Program-made: the position numbers and the translations under genes | The notes under the pieces: generated by a model | Databases searched by the model: none | What the model was told of the DNA's origin: nothing | What the model saw: the letters and a program-made list of their open reading frames with translations, nothing else | Shown here: one piece after another, positions 8,850-18,288 of the stretch | Layout of the letters: the number at the start of each line of letters is the position of its first letter | Position numbering within the stretch: position 1 is the first letter of the stretch | Assembly: GCF_036924745.1 (NCBI RefSeq) | Contig: NZ_JAZHSD010000001.1 | Span: 7,315,001 to 7,379,000, forward strand | Origin: Bradyrhizobium sp. AZCC 1693 | GTDB lineage: Bacteria; Pseudomonadota; Alphaproteobacteria; Rhizobiales; Xanthobacteraceae | DNA length: 64,000 nucleotides | Reading direction: 5' to 3'

Positions 8850-9752
8850 TCAGGCGCCTGCGGTCTTGCCGATGAATTGCTGCCAGTCGGCGCCGCGCAG
8901 CATTCGCATCACGGCGGATGCCACGGCGGTCCGTTCGCGTCCGGCAACGCCATACAGGTTCACGGTCCGCCGCGCATCCAGTCCCTCGACGGTGGCACGC
9001 TTCAGCGTCGGCGGGATCGAGGCGGTATCCGGCACCACGGCGACGCCGATATCGGCTTCCAGCAATTCGATCAAATCGCGTTCAGAGGCGATCTCATGGC
9101 TGCGATCGACGTCGAGCCCATGCTCGCGAAGCGAGCTGTTTACCCGCGCGCCATGCTCACAGTAATTCCGCGACAGCAATTGTTCGGCGCGAAGATCGTT
9201 GAAGTCGATTTTGTCGCGCGTTGCCAGCGGATGATTCCTGTTGACGACGAGCTGAAAGTTTTCCGTGAACAGCGGCCGGGTGTCGAGCCGCTCCCACTCC
9301 TCGCTGATCTCGGCGGCAATGCCGAGCTCGGCTTCGCCCCGCTTGAGAAACTCGGCGACCTCGCGGGCGTTGCCGCGCAGAAAGCGGAACTCCAGACGAT
9401 TGAACATCCGCTTGATCTGGTCGAGATGCGGAATCAGCAGCGACAGGTCGACGGAATGGGTCAGCGCAATCCTGAGCGCGCCGACTTCGCCGCTCTTGAA
9501 GGACGAGGCAAGTTCGCGCGCGCCTGTCGCCGCCTCGTAGCATTGCTTGAGCAGCGGATGCATACGCTGGCCGAGTTCGGTCAATTGCGCGGCAGGGCGC
9601 TCGCGGCGAAACAGGTCACCGCCGAGTTCGGCCTCCAGCTGCTTGATGGCTCGCGTCAGTGACGGCTGCGTGACGTTGCATTCGTCGGCAGCGCGCGTGA
9701 AGTTGAGTACGCGCGCGACCGCGAGGAAGTAGCGTACCTGATGCATCTCCAT
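8850..9752 (-). CDS. LysR family transcriptional regulator
   Basis: 300 residues from the ATG at 9752. The N-terminal winged helix-turn-helix is typical: VRYFLAVARVLNFTRAADE, then NVTQPSLTRAIKQLEAELGG and LFRRERPAAQLTELG. The effector-binding region follows, with GALRIALTHSVDLSLLIPHL and GIAAEISEEWERL. An in-frame extension to 9821 has no support. It is divergent from the 3-hydroxybutyrate dehydrogenase gene, with 186 bases between, the usual arrangement for a LysR protein controlling the divergent gene. The co-inducer cannot be inferred. Confidence 0.9.
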   Translation of the reverse strand: MEMHQVRYFLAVARVLNFTRAADECNVTQPSLTRAIKQLEAELGGDLFRRERPAAQLTELGQRMHPLLKQCYEAATGARELASSFKSGEVGALRIALTHSVDLSLLIPHLDQIKRMFNRLEFRFLRGNAREVAEFLKRGEAELGIAAEISEEWERLDTRPLFTENFQLVVNRNHPLATRDKIDFNDLRAEQLLSRNYCEHGARVNSSLREHGLDVDRSHEIASERDLIELLEADIGVAVVPDTASIPPTLKRATVEGLDARRTVNLYGVAGRERTAVASAVMRMLRGADWQQFIGKTAGA

Positions 9753-9778
9753 GGTCGTGCCTCGGTCTGTCTTGATCG

Positions 9779-9850
9779 CACCGTAACCGATCGCGCCCGG
9801 CGATGACACCGTAACCGCCATAGCGCCGGCCTATGGTTTTGGAAGCCAAA
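9779..9850. promoter_or_regulatory. Candidate operators between the lysR and bdhA genes
   Basis: The divergent intergenic region contains an 11-bp direct repeat CACCGTAACCG at 9779-9789 and 9807-9817 (28 bases start to start) and a short dyad TTTGG-AAG-CCAAA at 9838-9850. Direct or dyad sites in this position are expected for LysR-type regulators, though the classical T-N11-A box is not obvious. Inference only. Confidence 0.3.
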
Positions 9851-9938
9851 CGGCATTTCCTCAATTGACGTCCAGCGTCCAGAGTGAGGCGGAAATGGTC
9901 AGCGTAAGGCGCTGAATCCCCACACGAAAAGGACGGCC

Positions 9939-10763
9939 ATGAATATCCAGCTCAAAGCCCAGGACGCTTCGGCCTTGCGGCCGCTGACCGGCAAGGTCTC
10001 GCTGATCACAGGGTCGACCAGCGGCATCGGGCTCGGGATTGCCCGCGCGCTGGCGCAGGCCGGCTCGGCGGTGGTGCTGAACGGTTTTGGCCTCGCGGCC
10101 GAGATCGCCAAAACCCGGGATCAGATCGCCGCCGATTTCGGCGTCGAGGTCAGTTATTCCGCGGCCGATATGACCAGCAGTGACGCGATCGCCGAGATGA
10201 TCGCGGCTACCATCGCCAGTCACGGGCGGCTCGATATTCTGGTCAACAATGCCGGCATCCAGCATGTCGCGCCGCTCGAGCAGTTTCCGGTCGAGAAATG
10301 GGACGCGATCCTGTCGATCAACCTGTCGTCGGCGTTTCACACCACGCGGTTGGCGTTGCCGGCGATGCGTCAGAACAAGTTCGGACGGATCATCAACATC
10401 GCCTCCGCGCACGGATTGGTCGGCTCGCCCTTCAAGGCGGCCTATGTCGCGGCCAAGCACGGCATCGTCGGCCTGACCAAGGTGACCGCGCTGGAGACCG
10501 CCGAGGACGGCATCACCTGCAATGCGATCTGCCCGGGTTACGTCTATACGCCGCTGGTCGAGGCGCAGATCGACAGCCAGGCCAGGGCGCACGGCATTTC
10601 CCGCGAAAAGGTCATCCACGACGTGTTGCTGGCGCAGCAGCCCAACAAGCATTTTGCGAGCGTTGAGGAATTGGGCGCGCTGACGGTTTTTCTCGCCAGC
10701 GACGCGGCGGCATCAATCACCGGCACAGCATTGCCGGTCGACGGCGGCTGGACCGCACACTAG
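9939..10763 (+). CDS. bdhA: 3-hydroxybutyrate dehydrogenase (short-chain dehydrogenase)
   Basis: 274 residues. A classical SDR: cofactor motif TGSTSGIG (residues 24-31), NNAG motif in LDILVNNAGIQHV, catalytic Ser in IASAHGLVGSPFK and YVAAK as the YxxxK motif. The sequence around IQHVAPLEQFPVEKWD and the C-terminal ITGTALPVDGGWTAH matches D-3-hydroxybutyrate dehydrogenases, which interconvert 3-hydroxybutyrate and acetoacetate with NAD in poly-hydroxybutyrate breakdown. Ribosome binding site AGGA lies before the ATG. It is followed after 27 bases by the patatin gene, probably in one transcript; bdhA-patatin pairs make sense if the patatin releases hydroxyacids or fatty acids. Confidence 0.9.
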   Translation: MNIQLKAQDASALRPLTGKVSLITGSTSGIGLGIARALAQAGSAVVLNGFGLAAEIAKTRDQIAADFGVEVSYSAADMTSSDAIAEMIAATIASHGRLDILVNNAGIQHVAPLEQFPVEKWDAILSINLSSAFHTTRLALPAMRQNKFGRIINIASAHGLVGSPFKAAYVAAKHGIVGLTKVTALETAEDGITCNAICPGYVYTPLVEAQIDSQARAHGISREKVIHDVLLAQQPNKHFASVEELGALTVFLASDAAASITGTALPVDGGWTAH

Positions 10764-10790
10764 CGCCACGAATATCCGAAGGAGCGTGAC

Positions 10791-11954
10791 ATGAACGACG
10801 TTCAGGACACCGGCGCTTCGCCGAACTTGAAATCGCTGGCGATATCCGAGCCGGGGCAGGTCGTGCTGGTGCTGCAGGGCGGCGGCGCGCTCGGCTCCTA
10901 TCAGGCCGGCGTCTACCAGGCGCTGCATGAAGCCGGCATCGAGCCGGACTGGATCATCGGCACCTCGATCGGCGCCATCAATGCCAGCCTGATCGCCGGC
11001 AACGCGCCGCAGAACCGTTTGCCGAGGTTGCGTGAATTCTGGAAGAAGATGGAGCAGAATCCGATCTGGAGTTTTCGCGACATCTTTCCAGGCTTCAACG
11101 AAAAGCTCTCCTACTGGTCGACCGTGACCAACGGCATTCCCGGCTTCTTCCGGCCCAATCCGCTCGCCCATGCCGGCGACAGCTATCCGCTCGGCGCCGA
11201 CAATGCCGGCTATTACTCGACCTCGCCGCTGGAACGGACGCTGACGGAGCTGGTGGATTTCAATCTGGTCAATCAGTGCACGCCGCGCCTGACGGTCGGC
11301 GCCGCCCATGTCCGCACCAGCCAGATGCGCTATTTCGACAGCCGCGATGGCGAACTCGGCGTCAGGCACGTCATGGCGTCGGGCGCGCTGCCGCCGGCAT
11401 TTCCGGCGGTGCGCATCGACGGCGAACTTTATTGGGACGGCGGCATATTATCGAACACGCCGACGGAAGCCGTGTTCGACGACAATCCGCGCAAGAACTC
11501 GCTGATCTTCGCCGTGCATCTGTGGAATCCGTCCGGGCCTGAGCCGACCACGATGGCGGAGGTGCTCAACCGCCACAAGGACGTGCAGTATTCGAGCCGT
11601 ATCGCGAGCCACATTGCGCGGCAGCAGCAGGCGCATCGGCTGCGCCATGTCATCAACCAACTCGCCGCGCGGCTGCCCGAGGCCGAGCGCAACAGTGAGG
11701 CGGTGAGGGAGCTCACTGGCTATGGCTGTCCGACCCGGATGCATGTGGTGCGGTTGCTCGCCCCGCAGCTCAGCCGCGAGGATCATACCAAGGATATTGA
11801 TTTCAGCCCGTCCGGTATCATGCAGCGGTGGGATGCCGGATACCACCACACCAAATCGGTGCTCGAAAAGAAGCCCTGGGTCGGCGAGTTCGATCCGCTG
11901 TCCGGCGTCATCCTCCACGAGCAGATGGAAGTCATGCCGGAGGCGGCGGAATAG
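10791..11954 (+). CDS. Patatin-like phospholipase with C-terminal DUF3734
   Basis: 387 residues. The patatin catalytic elements are present: oxyanion loop GGGALGSY (about 30-37), nucleophile elbow GTSIG with Ser59, and Asp216 in DGG of LYWDGGILSN. The C-terminal third (from about residue 240, NSLIFAVHLWNPSGPEP onward) fits the DUF3734 extension seen with bacterial patatins. Expected activity is acyl-ester hydrolysis (phospholipase A2 type) in the cytoplasm or at the membrane; there is no signal peptide. AGGAG precedes the start. Co-directional with bdhA 27 bases upstream; its stop is only 7 bases from the stop of the convergent glgA gene. Confidence 0.9.
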   Translation: MNDVQDTGASPNLKSLAISEPGQVVLVLQGGGALGSYQAGVYQALHEAGIEPDWIIGTSIGAINASLIAGNAPQNRLPRLREFWKKMEQNPIWSFRDIFPGFNEKLSYWSTVTNGIPGFFRPNPLAHAGDSYPLGADNAGYYSTSPLERTLTELVDFNLVNQCTPRLTVGAAHVRTSQMRYFDSRDGELGVRHVMASGALPPAFPAVRIDGELYWDGGILSNTPTEAVFDDNPRKNSLIFAVHLWNPSGPEPTTMAEVLNRHKDVQYSSRIASHIARQQQAHRLRHVINQLAARLPEAERNSEAVRELTGYGCPTRMHVVRLLAPQLSREDHTKDIDFSPSGIMQRWDAGYHHTKSVLEKKPWVGEFDPLSGVILHEQMEVMPEAAE

Positions 11955-11961
11955 TCGCAAG

Positions 11962-13389
11962 TCACGCGAGGATGGAGGGCGCGATCGTCTTGCGATAAAG
12001 CGCGCTGTAGCAGGCGGCCGAAAGATCCCAGCTAAACGATCGCGCCATCGCGCTGCGCCGCATCGCGTCGAGGCGATCCTTGGCGCGGAATGCATCGAAC
12101 GCGCGCCTGACACCGCCGAGGAAGGACTCCGCGGACGGCTTCGGAAACAGGAAACCGGTTTCTCCGTCCTGGATGGTTTCCGCCAGCCCACCGGTCTGGT
12201 GGCCGATCGGCAGCGATCCGAACCGCTGCGCATACATCTGGCTCAGCCCGCACGGCTCGAACCGCGACGGCATCAGGGTGAAATCGCTGCCGGCAAAAAT
12301 TCGCCGCGCCTGGGCGTCGTTGAAGCCGATGACGACGCCGATCGAATCCGGCCTGCGGCGGTGCGCGTTGACCAGCGCCTGTTCGATCTGGGCCTCGCCG
12401 CTGCCGGTTACCACGATCTGCCCGCCCGCCTCGATGATTTCGTCGGCCGCGGACAGGACGAGGTCGACGCCTTTCTGGTGAACCAGGCGGGCAACCAGGC
12501 CAAACAGCGGGCCGCGCGACAGCGCCAGGCCAAACTGCTTGCGGACGTAGTCGGCATTCGCCTGCTTGCCCTCCCAGTCGCCGGGGGCGAAGGTCTGAGC
12601 GAGATGTGCGCAGGCACTGGGATCCCAGCTTTCGTCGATGCCATTCAAGATGCCGGTGAGTTGCGCGGCGTTCGAGCGGCGCTGCAGCAGGCCTTCGAGC
12701 CCGCAGCCGAGCTCGCGCGTCGTGATCTCCTTCGCGTAGGTGGCGCTGACGGTAGTCAGGTGCGAGGCGTAGACGAGGCCGCCCTTGAGGAACGAGACGT
12801 GGTCGTAGAACTCGAGCCCGTCGATGTGGAAGGAACTTTCGGGCGCGCCGATCCGGCGTAACGAGTCCGGCGGGAACAGCCCCTGATAGGCGAGGTTGTG
12901 AATGGTCAGGATCGAGGGGACCTTTGAGCCTCGCCATGCCAGATAGGCCGGCGCCAGCGCGGCCTGCCAGTCGTTGGCATGGATCAGGTCTGCTGCCCAA
13001 TTCTTGTCCAGGGTGCCCGCGGCAAGTTCGGCGGCGGCAGATGCGAAGCGGCCGAACCTGATGTCGTTGTCCGGCCAGTCGCGCCCCGATTCGTCGCCAT
13101 AGGGATTGCCCGGCCGGTCGTAAAGCTGCGGGCAGAGCAGGACGTAAACCGGCAGGTCATCCTTGGTCGACGCCCGCCCGAGCGAGCAGGCCGGCATCTG
13201 CGCCAGAGCCGGGCATTCCCCAACGATTTCAATGTGGGTGAACTGTTCGATGATGTCCCGGTAACCGGGCAGCATGACCCGGACGTCACTCCAGCGGCGC
13301 AGCGCCCGGGGCAGGGCGGCGGATACGGCGGCGAGACCGCCGACCCGGACGAAGTCATCCATTTCAGTAGTGACGAACAAGACCTTCAA
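11962..13389 (-). CDS. glgA: Glycogen synthase
   Basis: 475 residues, the normal length for bacterial GlgA (GT5). The N-terminal domain contains the ADP-glucose loop in altered form, RVGGLAAV rather than KTGGLADV, followed by IHANDWQAALAP, ILTIHNLAYQG and TVSATYAKEI. The C-terminal domain has LVARLVHQKGVDLV and MPSRFEPCGLSQMYA, with EPCGL the conserved catalytic segment. It transfers glucose from ADP-glucose to glycogen. The gene starts with TTG: the only start that keeps the full N-terminal strand MKVLFVTTEMDDF, with GAGG nine bases upstream. No glgB, glgC or glgX is visible beside it. Confidence 0.9.
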   Translation of the reverse strand: MKVLFVTTEMDDFVRVGGLAAVSAALPRALRRWSDVRVMLPGYRDIIEQFTHIEIVGECPALAQMPACSLGRASTKDDLPVYVLLCPQLYDRPGNPYGDESGRDWPDNDIRFGRFASAAAELAAGTLDKNWAADLIHANDWQAALAPAYLAWRGSKVPSILTIHNLAYQGLFPPDSLRRIGAPESSFHIDGLEFYDHVSFLKGGLVYASHLTTVSATYAKEITTRELGCGLEGLLQRRSNAAQLTGILNGIDESWDPSACAHLAQTFAPGDWEGKQANADYVRKQFGLALSRGPLFGLVARLVHQKGVDLVLSAADEIIEAGGQIVVTGSGEAQIEQALVNAHRRRPDSIGVVIGFNDAQARRIFAGSDFTLMPSRFEPCGLSQMYAQRFGSLPIGHQTGGLAETIQDGETGFLFPKPSAESFLGGVRRAFDAFRAKDRLDAMRRSAMARSFSWDLSAACYSALYRKTIAPSILA

Positions 13390-13576
13390 GACAAGCGTCC
13401 TCGTACCTGCCGCAGTGTTATTGATGCAAGAATAGGTCCAACTTCCTTACCCGTTACAACGCGCGCTGCGGCCCGTCGTTCCTGAGCGAACTACTTTCCT
13501 GTCGACGCTGCACAATTTAGGGTCTCGGCCGCCAACCAAAACGAATGGCCGCAAACGGCCGAAGGAGCTTCACGCA

Positions 13577-14782
13577 ATGACCATAGCCGGCAATGATCAG
13601 AGGAATTTAACAGGCAGCTTCGCAGGCCTGCGGGTCCTCGATTTCTCCACCACGATCGCCGGCCCCCACTGTACACGAATGCTCGCCGATATGGGAGCGG
13701 AGGTTATCAAGATCGAGACCGAGGAAGGCGAGACGATGCGGACCCGCCCGCCGGTGCGGAATAATTGCTCGACCGCGTTCGGCCAGCTCAATGTCGGCAA
13801 GAACAGTCTGGTTCTGGATTTGAAGTCGCCGAAGGGATCGGAGGCCGTTCGCCGGCTAGTCGCGACCGCGGATGTGCTGGTGGAAAATTTCCGCCCCGGC
13901 GTGATGCGGCGATTGAAGCTCGATCATGCCTCGCTGCATGAGCTCAACCCGAAACTGGTCTATTGCTCGATCTCGGGATACGGCCAGACCGGGCCGTCGG
14001 CGGAGCTGCCGGCCTATGCGCCGGTGATTCACGCAGCCTCCGGTTATGAGATGGCGCATCTGGCCTACCAGCCGGGGCGCAGCCGGCCGGACTATTGCGG
14101 CATCTACCACGCCGACGTGCTCACCGGCGTCTACGCGTTCGGCGCCATCTCGGCGGCGCTGTATCAGCGCACAGCAACCGGGCAGGGCCAGCACATCGAC
14201 GTCTCGATGCTGGAATCGATGCTGAGCCTGACGCTGAACGAACTGCAATGGTCGCAATTCGAAGTGAGGCCGACGCAGCGGCCGATGTTCGGCCCGATCG
14301 AGACGACAGACGGCTACGTGATGATGGCGATCGCCAGCGAGAAAACGTTTCAGAGCCTGATGCAGGTGATCGGTCATCCCGAGTGGGTGAGCGATCCGCG
14401 CTTTGCCAAATATTCCGATCGGCGGGAAAACTGGACGAGCCTGATCGAAGGCGTGGAGACGTGGTCGCGCACAGTCACGACCGGGCAGTGCCTCGCAGCG
14501 CTTAACAAGCACGGCGTTCCCTCATCGGCCTATCGCACCGCCGCCGAAGCGCTGCGCGATCCGCAGATCGCCCATCGCGGCGCATTGGCGGAGGTCGAGG
14601 ACGGCGGCGGCACCTTCAAGGTGCTCAACCTGCCGTTCCGCATGTCCGGCGCCAAAGTGTCGGCGGCCAGGCGCATGTCGACGCTCGGCGAGCACACGCG
14701 TGCCTACCTGAAGGAGGCCGGCCTGTCGGAGGATGAAATCGCATCCCTCGGCGGCAAGGCGCAGGCGGCTGCGCGCGTCTGA
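13577..14782 (+). CDS. CaiB/BaiF family CoA-transferase
   Basis: 401 residues. Family III CoA-transferase: N-terminal LRVLDFSTTIAGPHCTRMLADMG, then VLDLKSPKGSEAVRRL, VENFRPGVMRRL and the segment DYCGIYHADVLTGVYA, in which the Asp is at the place of the catalytic aspartate that carries CoA. The C-terminal KVLNLPFRMSGAKV is also typical. It moves CoA between carboxylic acids without a covalent enzyme-CoA thioester on Glu. AGGAG lies before the ATG. It precedes an ABC importer by about 150 bases, so it may activate an imported organic acid; the substrate is not readable from sequence. Confidence 0.9.
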   Translation: MTIAGNDQRNLTGSFAGLRVLDFSTTIAGPHCTRMLADMGAEVIKIETEEGETMRTRPPVRNNCSTAFGQLNVGKNSLVLDLKSPKGSEAVRRLVATADVLVENFRPGVMRRLKLDHASLHELNPKLVYCSISGYGQTGPSAELPAYAPVIHAASGYEMAHLAYQPGRSRPDYCGIYHADVLTGVYAFGAISAALYQRTATGQGQHIDVSMLESMLSLTLNELQWSQFEVRPTQRPMFGPIETTDGYVMMAIASEKTFQSLMQVIGHPEWVSDPRFAKYSDRRENWTSLIEGVETWSRTVTTGQCLAALNKHGVPSSAYRTAAEALRDPQIAHRGALAEVEDGGGTFKVLNLPFRMSGAKVSAARRMSTLGEHTRAYLKEAGLSEDEIASLGGKAQAAARV

Positions 14783-14930
14783 CAGCGCGGTCCGCATAGC
14801 GAAACATGAACCTGCGGCGTTTCATCCGCGGGTTGCGAACGGCCTTGCCCGCGCCGGCGATTCCAGACAATCTTACCGCAGCGATCACGATCCGGAATAC
14901 CGGACGGATGACACATCGGAGGGAACATCC

Positions 14931-16472
14931 ATGAAGGCGGCGATCCGTTCGAGCGCGCTTGCGCGAATATTTCTTGTGGCGGGATTTGGTGTGGTGCTGT
15001 CTGCAATGCCCGCCAACGCGCAGAAAGCGGGCGGCAACATCACCGTCGGTCTCGAACTCGATATCCCCGGCTTCGATGTGCTGAAGGTCGGCGTTTACGA
15101 CGCCGCGGCGCTCACCGCGTCATCGGCGCTCTTCGATACGCTCACTTATCTCGATGCCAACGGCAAGCCGCAGCCGAAGCTAGCACTGTCCTGGGAGCCC
15201 TCCGAGGACTTCAAGATGTGGACCTTCAAGCTGCGTCCGGGCGTCAAGTTCCACGATGGTACGCCGTTCAACGCCGCAGCTTTCAAAGCGAATTTCGACC
15301 GGCAGAAAGATCCCGCCAACAAGTGCCGCTTCGCCTTCTATATCTCCAACGTCAACAATGTTCAGGCGCCGGACGAACTGACGTTGGTCTATAACCTCAA
15401 TGACCCGTCGGTAAACTTCCCATCGTTGGTGTCCTACGCGAGCCAGACCAATGCGATACATTCCCCGACCGCGTGGAAGACCAAGGGCGACGATTACAAC
15501 CGCAATCCCGTCGGCACCGGTCCCTACATTCTGAAAACCTGGACGGCCGGCGATCGCATGATCCTGGAGAAGAACCCTGATTATTGGGACAAAGACAAGG
15601 TCTATTTCGACCGCATCACGCTGAAGCCGCTGCCCGATGCGCAATCGCGCTTCGCCAGCCTGCAATCGGGCGAGGTCGACCTGATCTGGGATGACGAATA
15701 CAGCGCCGACAATATCCAGAAGGCGCAAAAAGATTCCAAGCTGACGGTGCACACATACGAGGGGTCCGGTGCGCAGGTCTACGCCTTCAACACCAAGGTC
15801 GCGCCATTCGACGACCTGCGCGTGCGCCAGGCACTGGTAATGGCGCTTGACCGCAAGAAGATGTCGCAGGCGATCACCAACGGTCTGTCCCGTCCTGCCA
15901 GCAATCCCTATGGCGACGGCTCCTGGGTCAAATGCAAGGATGACGGTGCTCTTCCCGAAGACCTTGAGAAGGCCAAGGCGCTGATCAAGGACTACGGCAA
16001 GCCTGTCGATTTCAAGATGCTCGTTACGGCGACGCCACGCGGGCGCATGGTTGGCCAAGTGCTGCAGCAGTTCTGGAAGCGGGCCGGCGCCAACATGGAG
16101 ATTGAGCAGGTCGACCAGGCCACCATCCCGCCGCGCGCCTTCATGCGCCAGTTCCAGTTGACGCCGTGGCGAATTGTCGATCTGGCCGATCCTGACATAC
16201 AGATGTATTCCAACTTCAAGACCGGAAGTCCGGTGGCGCTTGCCAACTACTCCAATCCGGAACTCGACAAGTTGCTCGATCACGCCCGTGTCACGGCAGA
16301 TACCAATAAGCGCATCGACGACTATTGCGCGATCAGCCGGCTGATCAACAAGGAGGCGATCTGGTTCTGGACGTTCCAGAACACCTATTACGCGATTTCG
16401 AGTGCCAAGCTGAAAGGCTTGCCCAAGATGTATAGTGGGATGATCGACGTATCGCGCGCCTGGAAGGAATAG
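14931..16472 (+). CDS. ABC importer substrate-binding protein (SBP family 5, peptide/nickel type)
   Basis: 513 residues. Sec signal peptide ending in PANAQ (about residue 31), so a periplasmic binding protein. SBP_bac_5 features: PKLALSWEPSEDFKMWTFKL, RPGVKFHDGTPFNA, NPVGTGPYILKTW and FDDLRVRQALVMALDRKKM. It would deliver a peptide or other oligomeric or amphipathic organic solute to the permeases encoded next. The start at 14931 has GGAGGG upstream; a longer in-frame extension upstream overlaps the CoA-transferase and was rejected. First gene of a five-gene transport operon, 6 bases before the first permease. Confidence 0.9.
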   Translation: MKAAIRSSALARIFLVAGFGVVLSAMPANAQKAGGNITVGLELDIPGFDVLKVGVYDAAALTASSALFDTLTYLDANGKPQPKLALSWEPSEDFKMWTFKLRPGVKFHDGTPFNAAAFKANFDRQKDPANKCRFAFYISNVNNVQAPDELTLVYNLNDPSVNFPSLVSYASQTNAIHSPTAWKTKGDDYNRNPVGTGPYILKTWTAGDRMILEKNPDYWDKDKVYFDRITLKPLPDAQSRFASLQSGEVDLIWDDEYSADNIQKAQKDSKLTVHTYEGSGAQVYAFNTKVAPFDDLRVRQALVMALDRKKMSQAITNGLSRPASNPYGDGSWVKCKDDGALPEDLEKAKALIKDYGKPVDFKMLVTATPRGRMVGQVLQQFWKRAGANMEIEQVDQATIPPRAFMRQFQLTPWRIVDLADPDIQMYSNFKTGSPVALANYSNPELDKLLDHARVTADTNKRIDDYCAISRLINKEAIWFWTFQNTYYAISSAKLKGLPKMYSGMIDVSRAWKE

Positions 16473-16478
16473 CCGCCT

Positions 16479-17429
16479 ATGGCGTTCTTCGTCGCACGCC
16501 GGCTCCTTTATCTGTTGCCGGTGCTGATTGCGGTTTCGCTGCTCACCTTCTCGATCGCGTCGCTGCTGCCGGGCGATCTTGCGTATACCATCCTCGGTGA
16601 CCAGGCGACGCCGGAGAACGTGGCGGCGTTGCGGCGTGACATGGGGTTGGACCAGCCGATCTGGTGGCGCTATCTGAGCTGGCTCGGCAATGTGATGCAG
16701 GGCGATTTTGGCCGCTCGTTCCGCACCGGCCAGACGGTGCTTCAGACGGTTGCCGAGCGGCTGCCGGTATCCATTGAGCTGATGCTGCTGGCGCAGTTCG
16801 GCGCTCTGGCGATCGGCGTTCCCCTGGCGATCGTCTGCGCGGCGCGCAGCGGCGGACCGTTCGATCGCTTCATGACCGGCACTGCCTTTGGCATGCTGTC
16901 GGTGCCGACCTTTCTCTCGGCGATCCTGCTGATCTATTTGTTCGCGGTCGAACTGCGCTGGTTGCCGGCGACCGGTTATGTTCCGTTTACGGAAGATCCG
17001 CTCGCCAACCTGCGGTTCTTTGTGCTGCCGTCGCTGACGCTGGCGCTGGCGGAATGGCCGGGCATCATGCGTGTGCTGCGTTCCGACATGATTGCGACCT
17101 TGCAGGAAGACTATATCGCGCTCGCCAAGGCAAAGGGCCTGACGCCGGCGCGCATCCTGTTCGTACATGCGCTGAAGCCGTCGTCACTGACGCTGGTGAC
17201 GATTACCGGCATCAATATCGGCCGGTTGATCGGCGGCGCCGTCATCGTCGAGACGGTTTTTGCTCTCCCGGGCATCGGCCGGCTGCTGATCGGCGCGATC
17301 CTCACGCGCGACCTCATCATCCTGCAGGGAGTCGTGCTGCTGGTCGGTGCGGGCTTCGTCATCATGAACTTCGTCGTCGACCTGCTCTACGCAGTTCTCG
17401 ATCCCAGGATTCGCCATGGCCACGCTTGA
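16479..17429 (+). CDS. ABC transporter permease, DppB/OppB type
   Basis: 316 residues. About six membrane segments, starting with FVARRLLYLLPVLIAVSLLTF, the usual N-terminus of DppB-like permeases. The EAA loop is present as YIALAKAKGLTPARILFVHALK, with the conserved A-G spacing, and the last segments include LPGIGRLLIGAILTRD. It forms half of the inner-membrane channel with the next gene product and docks with the ATPases. It overlaps the start of the next gene by 14 bases, supporting translational coupling. Confidence 0.93.
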   Translation: MAFFVARRLLYLLPVLIAVSLLTFSIASLLPGDLAYTILGDQATPENVAALRRDMGLDQPIWWRYLSWLGNVMQGDFGRSFRTGQTVLQTVAERLPVSIELMLLAQFGALAIGVPLAIVCAARSGGPFDRFMTGTAFGMLSVPTFLSAILLIYLFAVELRWLPATGYVPFTEDPLANLRFFVLPSLTLALAEWPGIMRVLRSDMIATLQEDYIALAKAKGLTPARILFVHALKPSSLTLVTITGINIGRLIGGAVIVETVFALPGIGRLLIGAILTRDLIILQGVVLLVGAGFVIMNFVVDLLYAVLDPRIRHGHA

Positions 17430-18288
17430 ACTCGAAGTTGCAGGGGAGGCTGTAACCCAACCTGCGCGCAAGGGCAGGCGGCTTGGAACGCTGTTCTGGC
17501 TGGCGATTGGCTGGATGATTTTCATGTTCGCGGTCGCGGTCTTTGCCCCCGTGCTGCCGCTGCCGAGCCCGACCGACATGGACATGCTGGAGAAGCGCGC
17601 ACCGTTCTCCGCGGAGCATTGGCTCGGGACCGACGGCCTCGGCCGTGACGAACTGTCTCGCCTCATTTACGGTGCGCGAATCTCGCTCGTGGTCGGGCTT
17701 TGCGCACCGGTCATCGGGCTCACCATCGGCGGCGCGCTCGGCATGCTCGCGGGTTATTTCCGCGGCCGGTTCGAGTCGATCGTGGTCGGCAGCATGGACG
17801 TGCTGCTCGCGTTTCCGCCCCTGATCCTGGCGCTGGCGGTGACCGCCTATCTCGGGCAGTCCATTTTCAATCTCACCTGCATCCTCGGCGTGCTCGGCAT
17901 TCCCGCCTTCATGCGGGTGGCGCGGGCAGCGACGCTGACGCTGGCGCGGCGCGAATTCGTCATCGCCGCGCAGGCGCTGGGCGCCACGCATGCGCGCATC
18001 CTGCTGCGCGAGCTGCTGCCGAACGTGATCCTCCCGCTGTTTGCCTTTTTCCTGCTCGGCGTTGCTGTCACCATCGTGGTCGAAGGCGCATTGTCCTTCC
18101 TCGGCCTCGGCGTGCCGCCACCGATCTCGAGTTGGGGCAGCATGATCGGGGAGGGACGCCAGAGTCTTGAGATGGCGCCGCGGCTGGCCTTCATTCCGGC
18201 GATCGCGATGTTCCTCACCGTGCTCTCCTTCAATCTCATCGGCGACACGCTGCGAGCGCTCACCGATCCACGTCAGGGCGCGCTGTGA
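17416..18288 (+). CDS. ABC transporter permease, DppC/OppC type
   Basis: 290 residues. N-terminal membrane segment followed by HWLGTDGLGRDELSRLIYGARISL, the hallmark of DppC-like permeases, several further membrane helices, and an EAA loop in REFVIAAQALGATHARILLRELLPN. The C-terminal SFLGLGVPPPISSWGSMIGE is also typical. Partner of the DppB-type permease. The start overlaps the upstream gene, and the stop overlaps the GTG of the next ATPase gene (GTGA). Confidence 0.93.
   Translation: MATLELEVAGEAVTQPARKGRRLGTLFWLAIGWMIFMFAVAVFAPVLPLPSPTDMDMLEKRAPFSAEHWLGTDGLGRDELSRLIYGARISLVVGLCAPVIGLTIGGALGMLAGYFRGRFESIVVGSMDVLLAFPPLILALAVTAYLGQSIFNLTCILGVLGIPAFMRVARAATLTLARREFVIAAQALGATHARILLRELLPNVILPLFAFFLLGVAVTIVVEGALSFLGLGVPPPISSWGSMIGEGRQSLEMAPRLAFIPAIAMFLTVLSFNLIGDTLRALTDPRQGAL

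Noticed and set aside
15180..17168. Minus-strand frame of 662 codons opposite the binding protein and permease genes
   Set aside because: Shadow of well-supported ABC importer genes; no recognisable protein features.
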